From assembly GCA_002929135.1 (NCBI GenBank), contig PESC01000012.1, positions 1 to 64,000 of the forward strand: a stretch of DNA of 64,000 nucleotides, given 5' to 3'. Position 1 is the stretch's first letter; each line of letters opens with the position of its first letter. Positions 18,342 to 27,176 of this stretch are shown piece by piece. Source of the stretch: Methylomonas sp. (GTDB lineage: Bacteria > Pseudomonadota > Gammaproteobacteria > Methylococcales > Methylomonadaceae). A program made the position numbers and the translations under genes. Below the pieces are notes generated by a model that saw only the letters and a program-made list of their open reading frames with translations, was not told the origin of the DNA and ran no database searches.

Positions 18342-19451
18342 TCAAAGCTCTACCTTGACAGGGATGTCGGTCAGGCGGGTTCTTGATTTGTCTGGATATT
18401 GCGGATATTGCGGCAATTTTTCCGGCGCGAAATCGCCCGAAGTCTTGGGGCCACGGATTTTCGCCCACAAAGCCTTCCACGGCTGCGCCAGAGTATCTTC
18501 AACGGCTGTTGCCTCGTAGCCGCAATGCGCCATGCAATTGGCGCATTTCGGGTTTTTCACGGTGCCGTATCTGTCCCAGTTCGTGGTGTCTAGCAGCGCC
18601 TGGAACGAGTCGGCATAGCCTTCATCGGCCAACAGGTAGCAAGGTTTTTGCCAGCCGAATACATTTCGGGTTGGATTACCCCACGGTGTGCAGTCGTAGC
18701 TTTGGTTGCCCGCCAGAAAATCCAGATACAGCGATGAGTGGTTCAGTTTCCACTTACGGTTCTTGCCAAGGTTGAAGATGCCACGGAACAGGTTTTTGAC
18801 ATCGATGCCTTTGATGAACACATCCTGACGCGGTGCATGTTCATAACTAAATCCCGGTGCGATGGTGACGCCTTCCACGCCCAGTTCCATGCAATAGTCG
18901 AGAAATTCCGCCACTTCGTCCGGTTTCTCGCCCTGGAACAAGGTGCAGTTGACCGTGACGCGAAAGCCTTTGTCCAGTGCCAGCTTGATGGCTTCGACGG
19001 CGCGCTCGAACACGCCATCCTGGCAAACCGAGGCATCGTGCCGGTCTTTCATGCCATCGAGGTGCACGGAAAACGTCAGGTAGGGCGAGGGTTTGTAGTC
19101 GCCAATACGCTTTTTCAGCAGCAGCGCATTGGTGCAGAGGTAAACAAATTTCTTGCGGGCAACGATGCCTTCGACGATTTGCGGCATGTCTTTGTGGATC
19201 AGCGGTTCGCCGCCGGGGATGGACACCATCGGTGCGCCGCATTCATCGACGGCGGCTAGACATTCCTCCACAGTCAATCGCTTGTCGAGAATGTCATCCG
19301 GATAGTCGATCTTGCCGCAACCGGCGCAGGCGAGATTGCATCTGAACAGAGGTTCCAGCATCAGCACTAGGGGGTACTTCTTGACGCCTTTCAGCTTTTG
19401 TTTGATTAGATAGGTACCAACGGTTATTTGCTGACGTAAAGGAACACTCAC
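18342..19451 (-). CDS. hpnH: Adenosyl-hopene transferase HpnH (radical SAM)
   Basis: Adds the adenosyl group of SAM to hopene, the first step to extended hopanoids. The start is GTG at 19451 with GGAG nine bases upstream, giving 369 residues (MSVPLRQQITVGTYLIKQ). The radical-SAM cluster is Cys38, Cys42 and Cys45 in FRCNLACAGCGKID. SIPGGEPLIHKDMP is intact, and a C-terminal cysteine group KCANCMAHCGYEA follows. The N-terminal extension up to 19544 is not conserved. It is divergent from the squalene synthase operon and heads the run into hpnM and mlaA. Confidence 0.96.
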   Translation of the reverse strand: MSVPLRQQITVGTYLIKQKLKGVKKYPLVLMLEPLFRCNLACAGCGKIDYPDDILDKRLTVEECLAAVDECGAPMVSIPGGEPLIHKDMPQIVEGIVARKKFVYLCTNALLLKKRIGDYKPSPYLTFSVHLDGMKDRHDASVCQDGVFERAVEAIKLALDKGFRVTVNCTLFQGEKPDEVAEFLDYCMELGVEGVTIAPGFSYEHAPRQDVFIKGIDVKNLFRGIFNLGKNRKWKLNHSSLYLDFLAGNQSYDCTPWGNPTRNVFGWQKPCYLLADEGYADSFQALLDTTNWDRYGTVKNPKCANCMAHCGYEATAVEDTLAQPWKALWAKIRGPKTSGDFAPEKLPQYPQYPDKSRTRLTDIPVKVEL

Positions 19452-19914
19452 AATATCACTCTCCAGAAACTTCGCTAAATGAATCGACAAGCCGCTTGTC
19501 GCAAAAAAACAACATTCGCGGCTTGACCAGTCGCATGCAGCCACTACAGGACATTCAGGCGCATTTTTGCGTATAAAAATGCCGACACCCGAAGGCTGAT
19601 TGTGGTTAGGGTACTACTTTTTTTTCAGTCTCTCCAGCGTACAATGATAAAAAACAACAAAAAGCAATCTTGTTGGGTACAAAGCACGGCATAAGATAGC
19701 GATGCGATACGGCATGTGAAATCGTTATTGTTGTAAAAGCGATTGATTTGAAACATAAATATGCTTTATGGTCTGTTTGGCCTCGTGTCTGTGTGCAGAA
19801 ATATCTTGCATTTGATTGGCGTGTTTGCATTAAAGCAACATGGCTTTGCAAAATACCAACAAAGCGTCTATCATGCCCCGGCAATCAAGGCAGACAATCG
19901 ACACTAACCAGGCT
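19452..19914. promoter_or_regulatory. AT-rich divergent control region of the two hopanoid transcription units
   Basis: The 463 bp between hpnH and the squalene synthase gene are clearly richer in A and T than their neighbours, especially 19610-19830, and hold no supported gene. Promoters for both directions must lie here if the two units are separately transcribed. No single -35/-10 pair stands out enough to name. Confidence 0.5.
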
Positions 19915-21018
19915 ATGAAGGCGATTCAAACCCCAATCGACAACCCAGAATTGCTGGCGCAATTGGCCGATGACGAACTCCAAGCCGTCTTGCTGGAGGG
20001 CGTTTCGCGAACGTTTGCGCTGACCATTCCGCAATTGCCGTCCACGCTCTATCCTGCTGTTGCCAATGCCTATCTGCTGTGCAGGATCATCGATACCATA
20101 GAAGATGAAGTCTCCCTGTCGGCCCATCAAAAGCGCCACTATTGCGAGCATTTCATAACCATCGTCAAAACCGGTGAACAGGCGCAAGCGTTTGCCGAAG
20201 AGCTGGCGCCTTTGCTCTCCGTGCAAACCATTCCTGCCGAACACAGCCTGATTCGTCTGATTCCCCGCGTCATTGTCATTACACACACATTGGCACCCGA
20301 GCAAATCGATGCGCTGGCCTGTTGCGTCGAAACCATGGCCAAAGGCATGCCCATCTATCAGGCGCTCGATCTGCGCAACGGCTTGAATAGCCTGAAAGAC
20401 ATGGATGATTACTGCTACTACGTCGCCGGTTGCGTGGGTGAAATGCTGGCCAAGCTGTTTTGCCACTACTCGCCGGAAATCGCGGTCCATCGTGACGAGC
20501 TACTGCGCTTGTCCGTCTCGTTCGGCCAGGGCCTGCAAATGACCAACATCCTCAAGGACATCTGGGATGACGCCAAGCGCGGTGTCTGCTGGCTGCCACA
20601 AGACATCTTCGACGAGACCGGCTTCAAACTGGCTGAATTAACGCCCGCAAACAGCGACGAGCGCTTCCGCAAAGGCCTGGAGCGGCTGATCGGTATCGCC
20701 CACGGTCATCTGCAAAACGCATTGACTTACACCCAGCTGCTGCCCAGCCACGAAACCGGCATCCGAAATTTCTGCCTGTGGGCACTGGGCATGGCGGTAC
20801 TGACGCTGAAAAAAATCAAACGAAACCTGAGTTTCAACGATTCCAGCCAAGTCAAGATTAGCCGCAACAGCGTCAAGACCACCATCGTCGTCAGCCGCTT
20901 GTCGGCCCGCAGCAACGGGCTACTGTCGCTGATATTCAACCTGGCCAGTCGTGAGCTGAAAACCCCGGGCTGGCACTACCTGTATTCAACGCCAACCGTA
21001 TCGCACACTGGACTATAA
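19915..21018 (+). CDS. Squalene synthase (squalene/phytoene synthase family)
   Basis: Condenses two farnesyl diphosphates to squalene for hopanoid synthesis. With the ATG at 19915 it has 367 residues; ATGs at 19873 and 19840 are possible but none has a good ribosome site. The two aspartate-rich motifs are CRIIDTIEDE and ILKDIWDDAKRG, with VSRTFALTIPQLP and YCYYVAGCVGEMLAKLF in between. One larger protein here does the job of HpnC, HpnD and HpnE. It lies 9 bp upstream of shc. Confidence 0.92.
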   Translation: MKAIQTPIDNPELLAQLADDELQAVLLEGVSRTFALTIPQLPSTLYPAVANAYLLCRIIDTIEDEVSLSAHQKRHYCEHFITIVKTGEQAQAFAEELAPLLSVQTIPAEHSLIRLIPRVIVITHTLAPEQIDALACCVETMAKGMPIYQALDLRNGLNSLKDMDDYCYYVAGCVGEMLAKLFCHYSPEIAVHRDELLRLSVSFGQGLQMTNILKDIWDDAKRGVCWLPQDIFDETGFKLAELTPANSDERFRKGLERLIGIAHGHLQNALTYTQLLPSHETGIRNFCLWALGMAVLTLKKIKRNLSFNDSSQVKISRNSVKTTIVVSRLSARSNGLLSLIFNLASRELKTPGWHYLYSTPTVSHTGL

Positions 21019-21027
21019 GGAATCGCC

Positions 21028-22986
21028 ATGCTTACTGAAGCGCCTTTAGAAACCGGCACTCACGACTCTTCCAGCACTGCCGCAAGCCCACCGTCTGCGT
21101 CAAGAACACTCGACGCCGCCATCAAACGTGCGCAAGCCAGGTTGCTAAAACTGCAAAGCCCGAAAGGCTACTGGGTTTTCGAGCTTGAAGCCGACTGCAC
21201 CATCCCGTCCGAGTACATCATGATGATGCACTACCTGGACGACATCGATACCGGCTTGCAGGCCAAGATTGCGGTTTACCTGCGCAGCCGTCAGAACGAC
21301 GACGGCAGCTATCCGTTGTTCACGGGCGGTCATGGCGACATCAGTTGCAGCGTCAAGGTTTATTACGCCCTCAAAATGGCGGGCGATGCGATCGATGCGC
21401 CGCACATGAAAAAATTGCGCAACTGGATACTGGGACAGGGCGGTGCGGCTCGTGCCAACGTGTTCACCCGCATCACACTGGCCATATTCAGGCAGTTACC
21501 GTGGCGCGGTGTGCCCTACATTCCGGTTGAAATCATGCTGCTGCCCAAATGGTTTCCGTTTCACCTGGACAAGGTGGCATACTGGTCGCGCACCGTCATG
21601 GTGCCGCTGTTCATTCTGTGTACGCTGAAAGCCAAAGCCAGAAATCCACACAATATCAACATCCTGGAATTGTTCGTCGTCCACCCCGACGAAGAAAAAC
21701 ATTACTTCCCCGAACGCACCTTGCTGAACAAGGTTTTTCTGGGTCTGGACAAGTTGGGTCGCGTCACCGAGCCATTGATACCGTCGCGTGTACGCCAACA
21801 TGCCATCGACAAGGCGCTGCACTGGTTTACCGAGCGTTTGAACGGTGAAGATGGCCTGGGCGGGATTTTTCCGGCCATGCTCTATGCCTACGAATCCATG
21901 CTGCTCTTGGGTATGCCGCACGATCACCCCAATGTCGTCACCGCCCGCAAATCCATCGACAAACTGCTAGTCATCAATGAGCACGATGCCTATTGCCAGC
22001 CCTGCGTGTCGCCGGTTTGGGACACCGCTTTGGCCAGCCTGGCGCTACTTGAAGTCGACAAAAACGGCAATCGGGTGGCACTGAAAAAAGCCTACACCTG
22101 GCTGAAAAGCGTACAACTATCCGACGAACCCGGCGACTGGCAAACCGCCAAACCCGATCTTGCCGGTGGTGGCTGGGCTTTCCAGTTTGCCAACCCGCAT
22201 TATCCCGACGTCGACGACACAGCCATCGTTGCCTTCGCCATGGCTGACTCAGGCTACGACGATCTGGATGAATCGATTCATCGCGCGACGCGGTGGATAG
22301 TCGGTATGCAATCGCAAAACGGCGGTTACGGCGCTTTCGATGTCGATAATACGCACTATTACCTCAACGAAATTCCGTTCGCCGATCACGGCGCCTTGCT
22401 CGATCCGCCGACCGCCGATGTTAGCGCCCGCTGCGCGATGCTGATGGCGCGTGTCGCCAAGGATCACGATGAATACCGCCCGGCGCTGCAAAGCACCATA
22501 GATTACATTCGTAATGAACAGGAGGCCGACGGCGCCTGGTTTGGCCGCTGGGGTACCAACTACATCTACGGCACTTGGTCGGTACTGTTGGGTCTGGAAC
22601 AAACCGATCTGCCCAAAACCGATCCGATGTATGTCAAGGCAGCCGCCTGGCTGAAAAGTGTGCAACGCGAAGACGGTGGCTGGGGCGAAGACAATCTGAG
22701 CTATCACGACGACCAAAAATACCGTGGCCATTACCACTTCAGCACCGCCTTCCAGACGGCCTGGGCCATTCTGGGCCTGATCGCTGCCGGTGAAATCCAT
22801 AGCCAGGAAGTCAGGGCAGGCATCGCATTCCTGCTACGCACTCAACAGAACGACGGCGTCTGGAACGATCCCTGCTTTACCGCACCCGGTTTTCCGCGCG
22901 TGTTCTATCTGAAATACCACGGCTACGACAAATTCTTCCCGCTGTGGGCGCTGGCCCGATACCGCAACGAACTGGCGAAACAGTGA
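21028..22986 (+). CDS. shc: Squalene-hopene cyclase
   Basis: Cyclises squalene to hopene/hopanol at the inner membrane. It has 652 residues. The catalytic DxDD is Asp394-Val-Asp396-Asp397 in YPDVDDTAIV. Several QW repeats are visible (QNDDGSYPLF, QSQNGGYGAFD, QEADGAWFGRW, QREDGGWGE, QQNDGVWND). AAGGA lies upstream of the ATG. It overlaps hpnG by 4 bp. It is also known as hpnF. Confidence 0.98.
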   Translation: MLTEAPLETGTHDSSSTAASPPSASRTLDAAIKRAQARLLKLQSPKGYWVFELEADCTIPSEYIMMMHYLDDIDTGLQAKIAVYLRSRQNDDGSYPLFTGGHGDISCSVKVYYALKMAGDAIDAPHMKKLRNWILGQGGAARANVFTRITLAIFRQLPWRGVPYIPVEIMLLPKWFPFHLDKVAYWSRTVMVPLFILCTLKAKARNPHNINILELFVVHPDEEKHYFPERTLLNKVFLGLDKLGRVTEPLIPSRVRQHAIDKALHWFTERLNGEDGLGGIFPAMLYAYESMLLLGMPHDHPNVVTARKSIDKLLVINEHDAYCQPCVSPVWDTALASLALLEVDKNGNRVALKKAYTWLKSVQLSDEPGDWQTAKPDLAGGGWAFQFANPHYPDVDDTAIVAFAMADSGYDDLDESIHRATRWIVGMQSQNGGYGAFDVDNTHYYLNEIPFADHGALLDPPTADVSARCAMLMARVAKDHDEYRPALQSTIDYIRNEQEADGAWFGRWGTNYIYGTWSVLLGLEQTDLPKTDPMYVKAAAWLKSVQREDGGWGEDNLSYHDDQKYRGHYHFSTAFQTAWAILGLIAAGEIHSQEVRAGIAFLLRTQQNDGVWNDPCFTAPGFPRVFYLKYHGYDKFFPLWALARYRNELAKQ

Positions 22987-23711
22987 CCGGACATTTGTCA
23001 AAGCAAACCGAGATAACCGGCATCATCACGGCATTACCGCAAGAACTCGCCACCCTGACCCGGTTGAAACCGGATCGGGGAGCTTGCGTTGAGCAGGGCA
23101 AGGGGCTATTGCTGGCCTGGTCCGGGATGGGGCCAGCCTATGCCGAAATCACCGCACGACACATGGTGGCGCAAGGCGTCCGGCGTCTTGTCAGTTGGGG
23201 ATGTGCCGCTGCGCTGTCGCCGCAATTGAAACCCGGCGATCTCGTCATTGCCAGCCGTGTCGGCGCTGAGCAATCGCGTTTCGATACCGACCGCGACTGG
23301 ACGGCAGCGGTTCTGAACCTGTTGAGTGGTGAACTCAAGGCTTTGTCTGGTGCAATTGCCTGTAGTGACCGCATCGTTGCCAACAATGTGGAAAAACAAG
23401 CCATTTTTTCGCGTAGTCAGGCGCTTGCACTCGACATGGAAAGCGCGGCGATTGCGGCAGTTGCGTCGGAACAGCAATTGCCTTTTCTAGCCGTTAGGGC
23501 CATTGCCGACCCTGCCGACATGACTTTGCCCGATGCCGTTGCCCGCTCACTCAAAGCCGATGGCACGGTCGATCTGCTCAAGGTCATGACGCAAGTCGCC
23601 TGGCATCCCGGCCAGATTCCGGCCCTGATTCGCTTGGGTCTGCATTTTGGCCGGGCACAAACGGCACTGAAACAGGCTGCCCGCCATCTGGAACGAATCG
23701 TTAGTCCCTAA
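22983..23711 (+). CDS. hpnG: Adenosylhopane nucleosidase/phosphorylase HpnG
   Basis: Releases adenine from adenosylhopane, giving ribosylhopane. It has 242 residues from a GTG at 22983 that overlaps the shc stop (GTGA). It belongs to the purine nucleoside phosphorylase/MTA-SAH nucleosidase superfamily: TGIITALPQELATL, SWGCAAALSPQLKPGDLVIAS, and ALDMESAAIAAVA, the ribose-binding region. Gene order shc-hpnG is characteristic of hopanoid clusters. Confidence 0.95.
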   Translation: MTGHLSKQTEITGIITALPQELATLTRLKPDRGACVEQGKGLLLAWSGMGPAYAEITARHMVAQGVRRLVSWGCAAALSPQLKPGDLVIASRVGAEQSRFDTDRDWTAAVLNLLSGELKALSGAIACSDRIVANNVEKQAIFSRSQALALDMESAAIAAVASEQQLPFLAVRAIADPADMTLPDAVARSLKADGTVDLLKVMTQVAWHPGQIPALIRLGLHFGRAQTALKQAARHLERIVSP

Positions 23712-23780
23712 AGTCGTTTCCAGGCCAGACCACGATCGCAAGCATCATTGCCGTCAGCATTCATACCGAGGTTTTTTTTC

Positions 23781-25166
23781 ATGTCCTTCAGCATTGCCGA
23801 GCTTTTCAACCAGCACTTCGACGAAAAATTCGAACTGCACGAACAGTATCTGAACAACCAGATGGTGCGGGTGCTGCGCACCATAGGTTACGACCGCAAC
23901 TACAAACGGGCGATCGGCCAGTATCTCTACGACCAGGACGGCAACGAATACCTCGATTTGCTCAGCGGCTTTGGCGTGTTCGCCATGGGGCGCAACCATC
24001 CGACCATCATCAAGGCCTTGCAGGAAACCCTGACCCTGGAACTGCCCAACCTGGTGCAGCTTGATGTATCCCTGCTCAGCGGTCTTCTGGCCAAGGAAAT
24101 TCTGGCCACTTGCCCGGATAACCTGGAAAAGATGTTTTTCTGCAACTCCGGCACTGAAGCCGTCGAAGCCGCCATCAAATTCGCGCGTTACACCACCAAG
24201 CGCTCACGCATCCTGCATTGCGAACATGGCTACCATGGCCTGACCATGGGGTCTTTGTCGCTGACTGGCGAAGAGGTGTTTCGTGAAGGCTTCGGCCCCT
24301 TGTTGCCGAATTGCGATGCCGTACCGTTCAACGATCTCGAAGCCTTGGAACGGGCACTCAGCAGCAAGGATGTTGCCGCTTTCATCGTCGAACCGGTACA
24401 GGGCAAAGGCGTTCACGTACCGTCGGACGACTATCTGCCTAACGTCGAGCGGCTGTGTAAAAAATACGGCACCCTGTTTGTCGCCGACGAGATCCAGACC
24501 GGCATCGGTCGCACCGGCAAGTTTTGGGCCATCGAGCACTGGGGCGTCAAACCCGACATGATTTTGATGGCCAAGGCCTTGTCTGGTGGCTTCGTGCCGG
24601 TCGGTGGCGTCGCCATGACCCGCAATATCATGGACAGCGTGTTCAACCGCATGGATCGCGCCGTGGTTCATGGCTCCACGTTCTCGAAAAACAACATGGC
24701 CATGGCGGCCGGGCTGTCGGCATTGCATGTCGTCAAAGCCGAAAATCTGGTCGAGAACAGCGCTAAAATCGGCGAAGACATGATTGCCGCGATCAACGCC
24801 ATGGTGCCGAACTATGAATTCCTCAAAGAAGCGCGCGGCAAGGGTTCCATGATCGCCATCGAATTCCATGCGCCGAAAAGCTTAGGTCTTAAAGCCGCCT
24901 GGGCCATGCTGGAAGCGGCCAACAAAGGCCTGTACTGCCAGATGATTCTGATTCCCTTGTTCAAGGAGCACCGCGTGCTGGCGCAAGTGGCCGGTCACGG
25001 CATGAACGTGGTCAAGTTTCTGCCACCGCTGATTCTGACCGAAAAGGATCGTGACTGGATTATCGCTTCGGTCGAAAAAACCATTGCCGATACCCACAAC
25101 GTCACCGGCTCGATCTGGACGCTGGGTAAAAACCTGGCCGGCCATGCCTTGAAAAATAAAAAGTGA
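23781..25166 (+). CDS. hpnO: Class III aminotransferase, HpnO type (aminobacteriohopanetriol synthesis)
   Basis: PLP-dependent aminotransferase of 461 residues. The start is ATG at 23781 with GAGG nine bases upstream. The PLP lysine is Lys265 in LMAKALSGGFVPVGG; FCNSGTEAVEAAIKFAR and FVADEIQTGIGRTG are intact. General class III enzymes look alike, so HpnO rests mainly on its place directly after shc-hpnG. HpnO aminates the side chain to 35-amino-bacteriohopanepolyols, abundant in methanotrophs. Confidence 0.88.
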   Translation: MSFSIAELFNQHFDEKFELHEQYLNNQMVRVLRTIGYDRNYKRAIGQYLYDQDGNEYLDLLSGFGVFAMGRNHPTIIKALQETLTLELPNLVQLDVSLLSGLLAKEILATCPDNLEKMFFCNSGTEAVEAAIKFARYTTKRSRILHCEHGYHGLTMGSLSLTGEEVFREGFGPLLPNCDAVPFNDLEALERALSSKDVAAFIVEPVQGKGVHVPSDDYLPNVERLCKKYGTLFVADEIQTGIGRTGKFWAIEHWGVKPDMILMAKALSGGFVPVGGVAMTRNIMDSVFNRMDRAVVHGSTFSKNNMAMAAGLSALHVVKAENLVENSAKIGEDMIAAINAMVPNYEFLKEARGKGSMIAIEFHAPKSLGLKAAWAMLEAANKGLYCQMILIPLFKEHRVLAQVAGHGMNVVKFLPPLILTEKDRDWIIASVEKTIADTHNVTGSIWTLGKNLAGHALKNKK

Positions 25167-25177
25167 GGAAGATCGTC

Positions 25178-25537
25178 ATGAAATCGCTACGTCCGATTTT
25201 GTTCGCAGCCTTGCTGGCCAGCAGTGGCGCAGGCTTCGGTCACGCTGTCGTCACCCATCATTCGCTCAAGCTCAAACCCGTGCCGGTCAACCAGGCCAGC
25301 CAGGTTGAACTCAATTTCAACTCGCAGGTTGAGCTTGATCTGTCCGAAGTTTTTCTGGTCAGCGCGGGCGATGTCATGACACCAATCAACGCACTACCCG
25401 GCGGCAAGCCCGGTCAGGTCATGCTGGAATTACCGGCGCTGGCGCCCGGCGAATACGCCATCAAACTCAAAATTTTCGCTGCCGATGGGCATTTGAGCGA
25501 AGACTTGTTGCGTTTTTTCGTCAAAGAAACCCACTAA
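25178..25537 (+). CDS. copC: Periplasmic copper-binding protein CopC
   Basis: Periplasmic copper carrier of the CopC family, 119 residues. The signal peptide ends near AGFG, which would leave His as the first mature residue (HAVVTHHSLKL); an N-terminal histidine is a known Cu(II) ligand in CopC. The second ligand region DGH is present (AADGHLSEDLLRFFV). The start is ATG at 25178 with GAGGAAG upstream; the GTG at 25163 is less likely. It is only 11 bp after hpnO and 4 bp before copD. Confidence 0.93.
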   Translation: MKSLRPILFAALLASSGAGFGHAVVTHHSLKLKPVPVNQASQVELNFNSQVELDLSEVFLVSAGDVMTPINALPGGKPGQVMLELPALAPGEYAIKLKIFAADGHLSEDLLRFFVKETH

Positions 25538-25541
25538 ATTT

Positions 25542-27173
25542 ATGGAAGGCATTGCTGATTATCTCGACTCGCTGATCGGCGGCGTCGATCTCACCTTTTA
25601 TGCCATTGCCATCGGCGGTTTGCTGTGGGGTTTCTTCGTCCTGCGGCCCTGGCAGGACGATGCCAACTACAACACGGCATTGCTCGAACGTACCGGCTAC
25701 CTGATCCAGTTCGGCGCCATGGCCCTGGTCATCACTCAGTTGGCGAAAATCGGCCTGAAAATCTGGTTGATGGCGGTCACGCTGGGCAAGTCGCCGTTTC
25801 CGGCCTTTTTCAACACGATGCAGTTTCAGGCGGGCATGGCAAGAGCCGGTCTGGCGCTGATACTGTTTTTTTACGTCAAAAACCAGCTCATGCCGCATCT
25901 GCGTCAGCGCCAGCCGTGGTTGAACGCCACTTTGCTGGCTATGCCACTGGTCATTTCCGCCGCCTGGCTGGTGCATGGTGCCAGTCGCCTGGAAGACCGC
26001 GCCCTGCTGATGACCCTGACCATCGCCCACCAAATGGCGGCGGCGGCCTGGGTGGGCGGCATTTTTCAGTTGCTGGGCATTTGGAGTCTCAAAAGACAAA
26101 ACGCCATTGCCGTCGAAGTCTGGCCGCTGGTACTGAAGCGTTTTGCCGTGCTGGGTACCGCTGCCGTGTTGGGCCTGGTTGCTACCGGCACTCCGCTGGC
26201 CTGGTATTACATCCGCACGTTTCAGGGCTTCATCGGTGCTGGTTACGGCAACCTGTTGATGGTCAAGATCATCATGATGGGCCTGGCCTTGGGTTTGGCC
26301 TGGCTGAACCGACAGGCCGTCAGCGATTATTTCCAGAATCGCAGCCTGCATACGCTGACTGCGCGGGTACCACATTACATCGAGGCCGAAACCCTGGTGT
26401 TGCTGACCATACTGTTCACCGCCGCCAGTCTGGCATCGCAGCCGCCGTCGGTCGACATTCCGCATCTGACCGCGACCTGGGACGAGGTGCTGAACATGTT
26501 CCACCCGCGCATTCCGCGCTGGGAATCGCCGACACACGAAGCCTTGCTGGCCGGTGAGGCCGGTCGGGTTGCCATCGTCGGTCAGGTGCCATCGGAAGCG
26601 GCTACGGCTTGGTCGGATTACAACCACAACATTTCCGGCATATTCCTGACGGTGATGAGCTTTTTCGCCATGCTGTCGTACCACCCGCGTTGCCATCGCT
26701 GGGCGCGTTTGTGGCCGGTGGGTTTCATGGCATTGGGCGTGTTTTTGTTCTTTCGCAGCGATGCCGAAAGTTGGCCGCTCGGTCCCATAGGCTTCTGGGA
26801 CAGCACCTTCAACAATGGCGAAGTCTTGCAGCATCGCATCGCCACCTTGCTGGTGTTCGTCCTGGGCTGGCTGGAGACGCGCGCCCGCATCAGCAATGAT
26901 CCGGGCATATTGCCCTACCTGTTTCCGCTGTTGGCCGCCTTCGGCGGCATGATGCTGCTGGCCCACTCGCATGTCGGCTTCGAAGCCAAAACCGCGTTCC
27001 TGATTCAGGTAGGTCACACCATGATGGGCGTATTCGCCCTGATTCTGGCCTGTGGTCGCTGGTTGGAACTAAAGCTCGATTCACCCGGCAACAACATCGC
27101 CGGTTTCGTTTCCGTGTTCGCCTTGTTCCAGATTGGCACCATTCTGTTGTTCTATCGTGAACCCCTCTACTGA
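25542..27173 (+). CDS. copD: CopD-family copper transport membrane protein
   Basis: Inner-membrane protein of 543 residues with about 12 hydrophobic segments. It pairs with CopC in copper import or handling. The CopD domain is recognisable around residues 130-300 (LVHGASRLED, TIAHQMAAAAWVGGIFQL, NLLMVKIIMMGLALGLAWLNR). A second multi-helix part follows, with histidines that could bind metal (SYHPRCHRW, LLAHSHVGFE). It lies 3 bp upstream of dxs, inside the hopanoid operon. Confidence 0.9.
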   Translation: MEGIADYLDSLIGGVDLTFYAIAIGGLLWGFFVLRPWQDDANYNTALLERTGYLIQFGAMALVITQLAKIGLKIWLMAVTLGKSPFPAFFNTMQFQAGMARAGLALILFFYVKNQLMPHLRQRQPWLNATLLAMPLVISAAWLVHGASRLEDRALLMTLTIAHQMAAAAWVGGIFQLLGIWSLKRQNAIAVEVWPLVLKRFAVLGTAAVLGLVATGTPLAWYYIRTFQGFIGAGYGNLLMVKIIMMGLALGLAWLNRQAVSDYFQNRSLHTLTARVPHYIEAETLVLLTILFTAASLASQPPSVDIPHLTATWDEVLNMFHPRIPRWESPTHEALLAGEAGRVAIVGQVPSEAATAWSDYNHNISGIFLTVMSFFAMLSYHPRCHRWARLWPVGFMALGVFLFFRSDAESWPLGPIGFWDSTFNNGEVLQHRIATLLVFVLGWLETRARISNDPGILPYLFPLLAAFGGMMLLAHSHVGFEAKTAFLIQVGHTMMGVFALILACGRWLELKLDSPGNNIAGFVSVFALFQIGTILLFYREPLY

Positions 27174-27176
27174 GCC

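Noticed and set aside
25521..27017. 498-codon open frame antisense to copD
   Set aside because: Rich in His, Gln and Arg as expected of a shadow frame; no motif; copD fits the operon.
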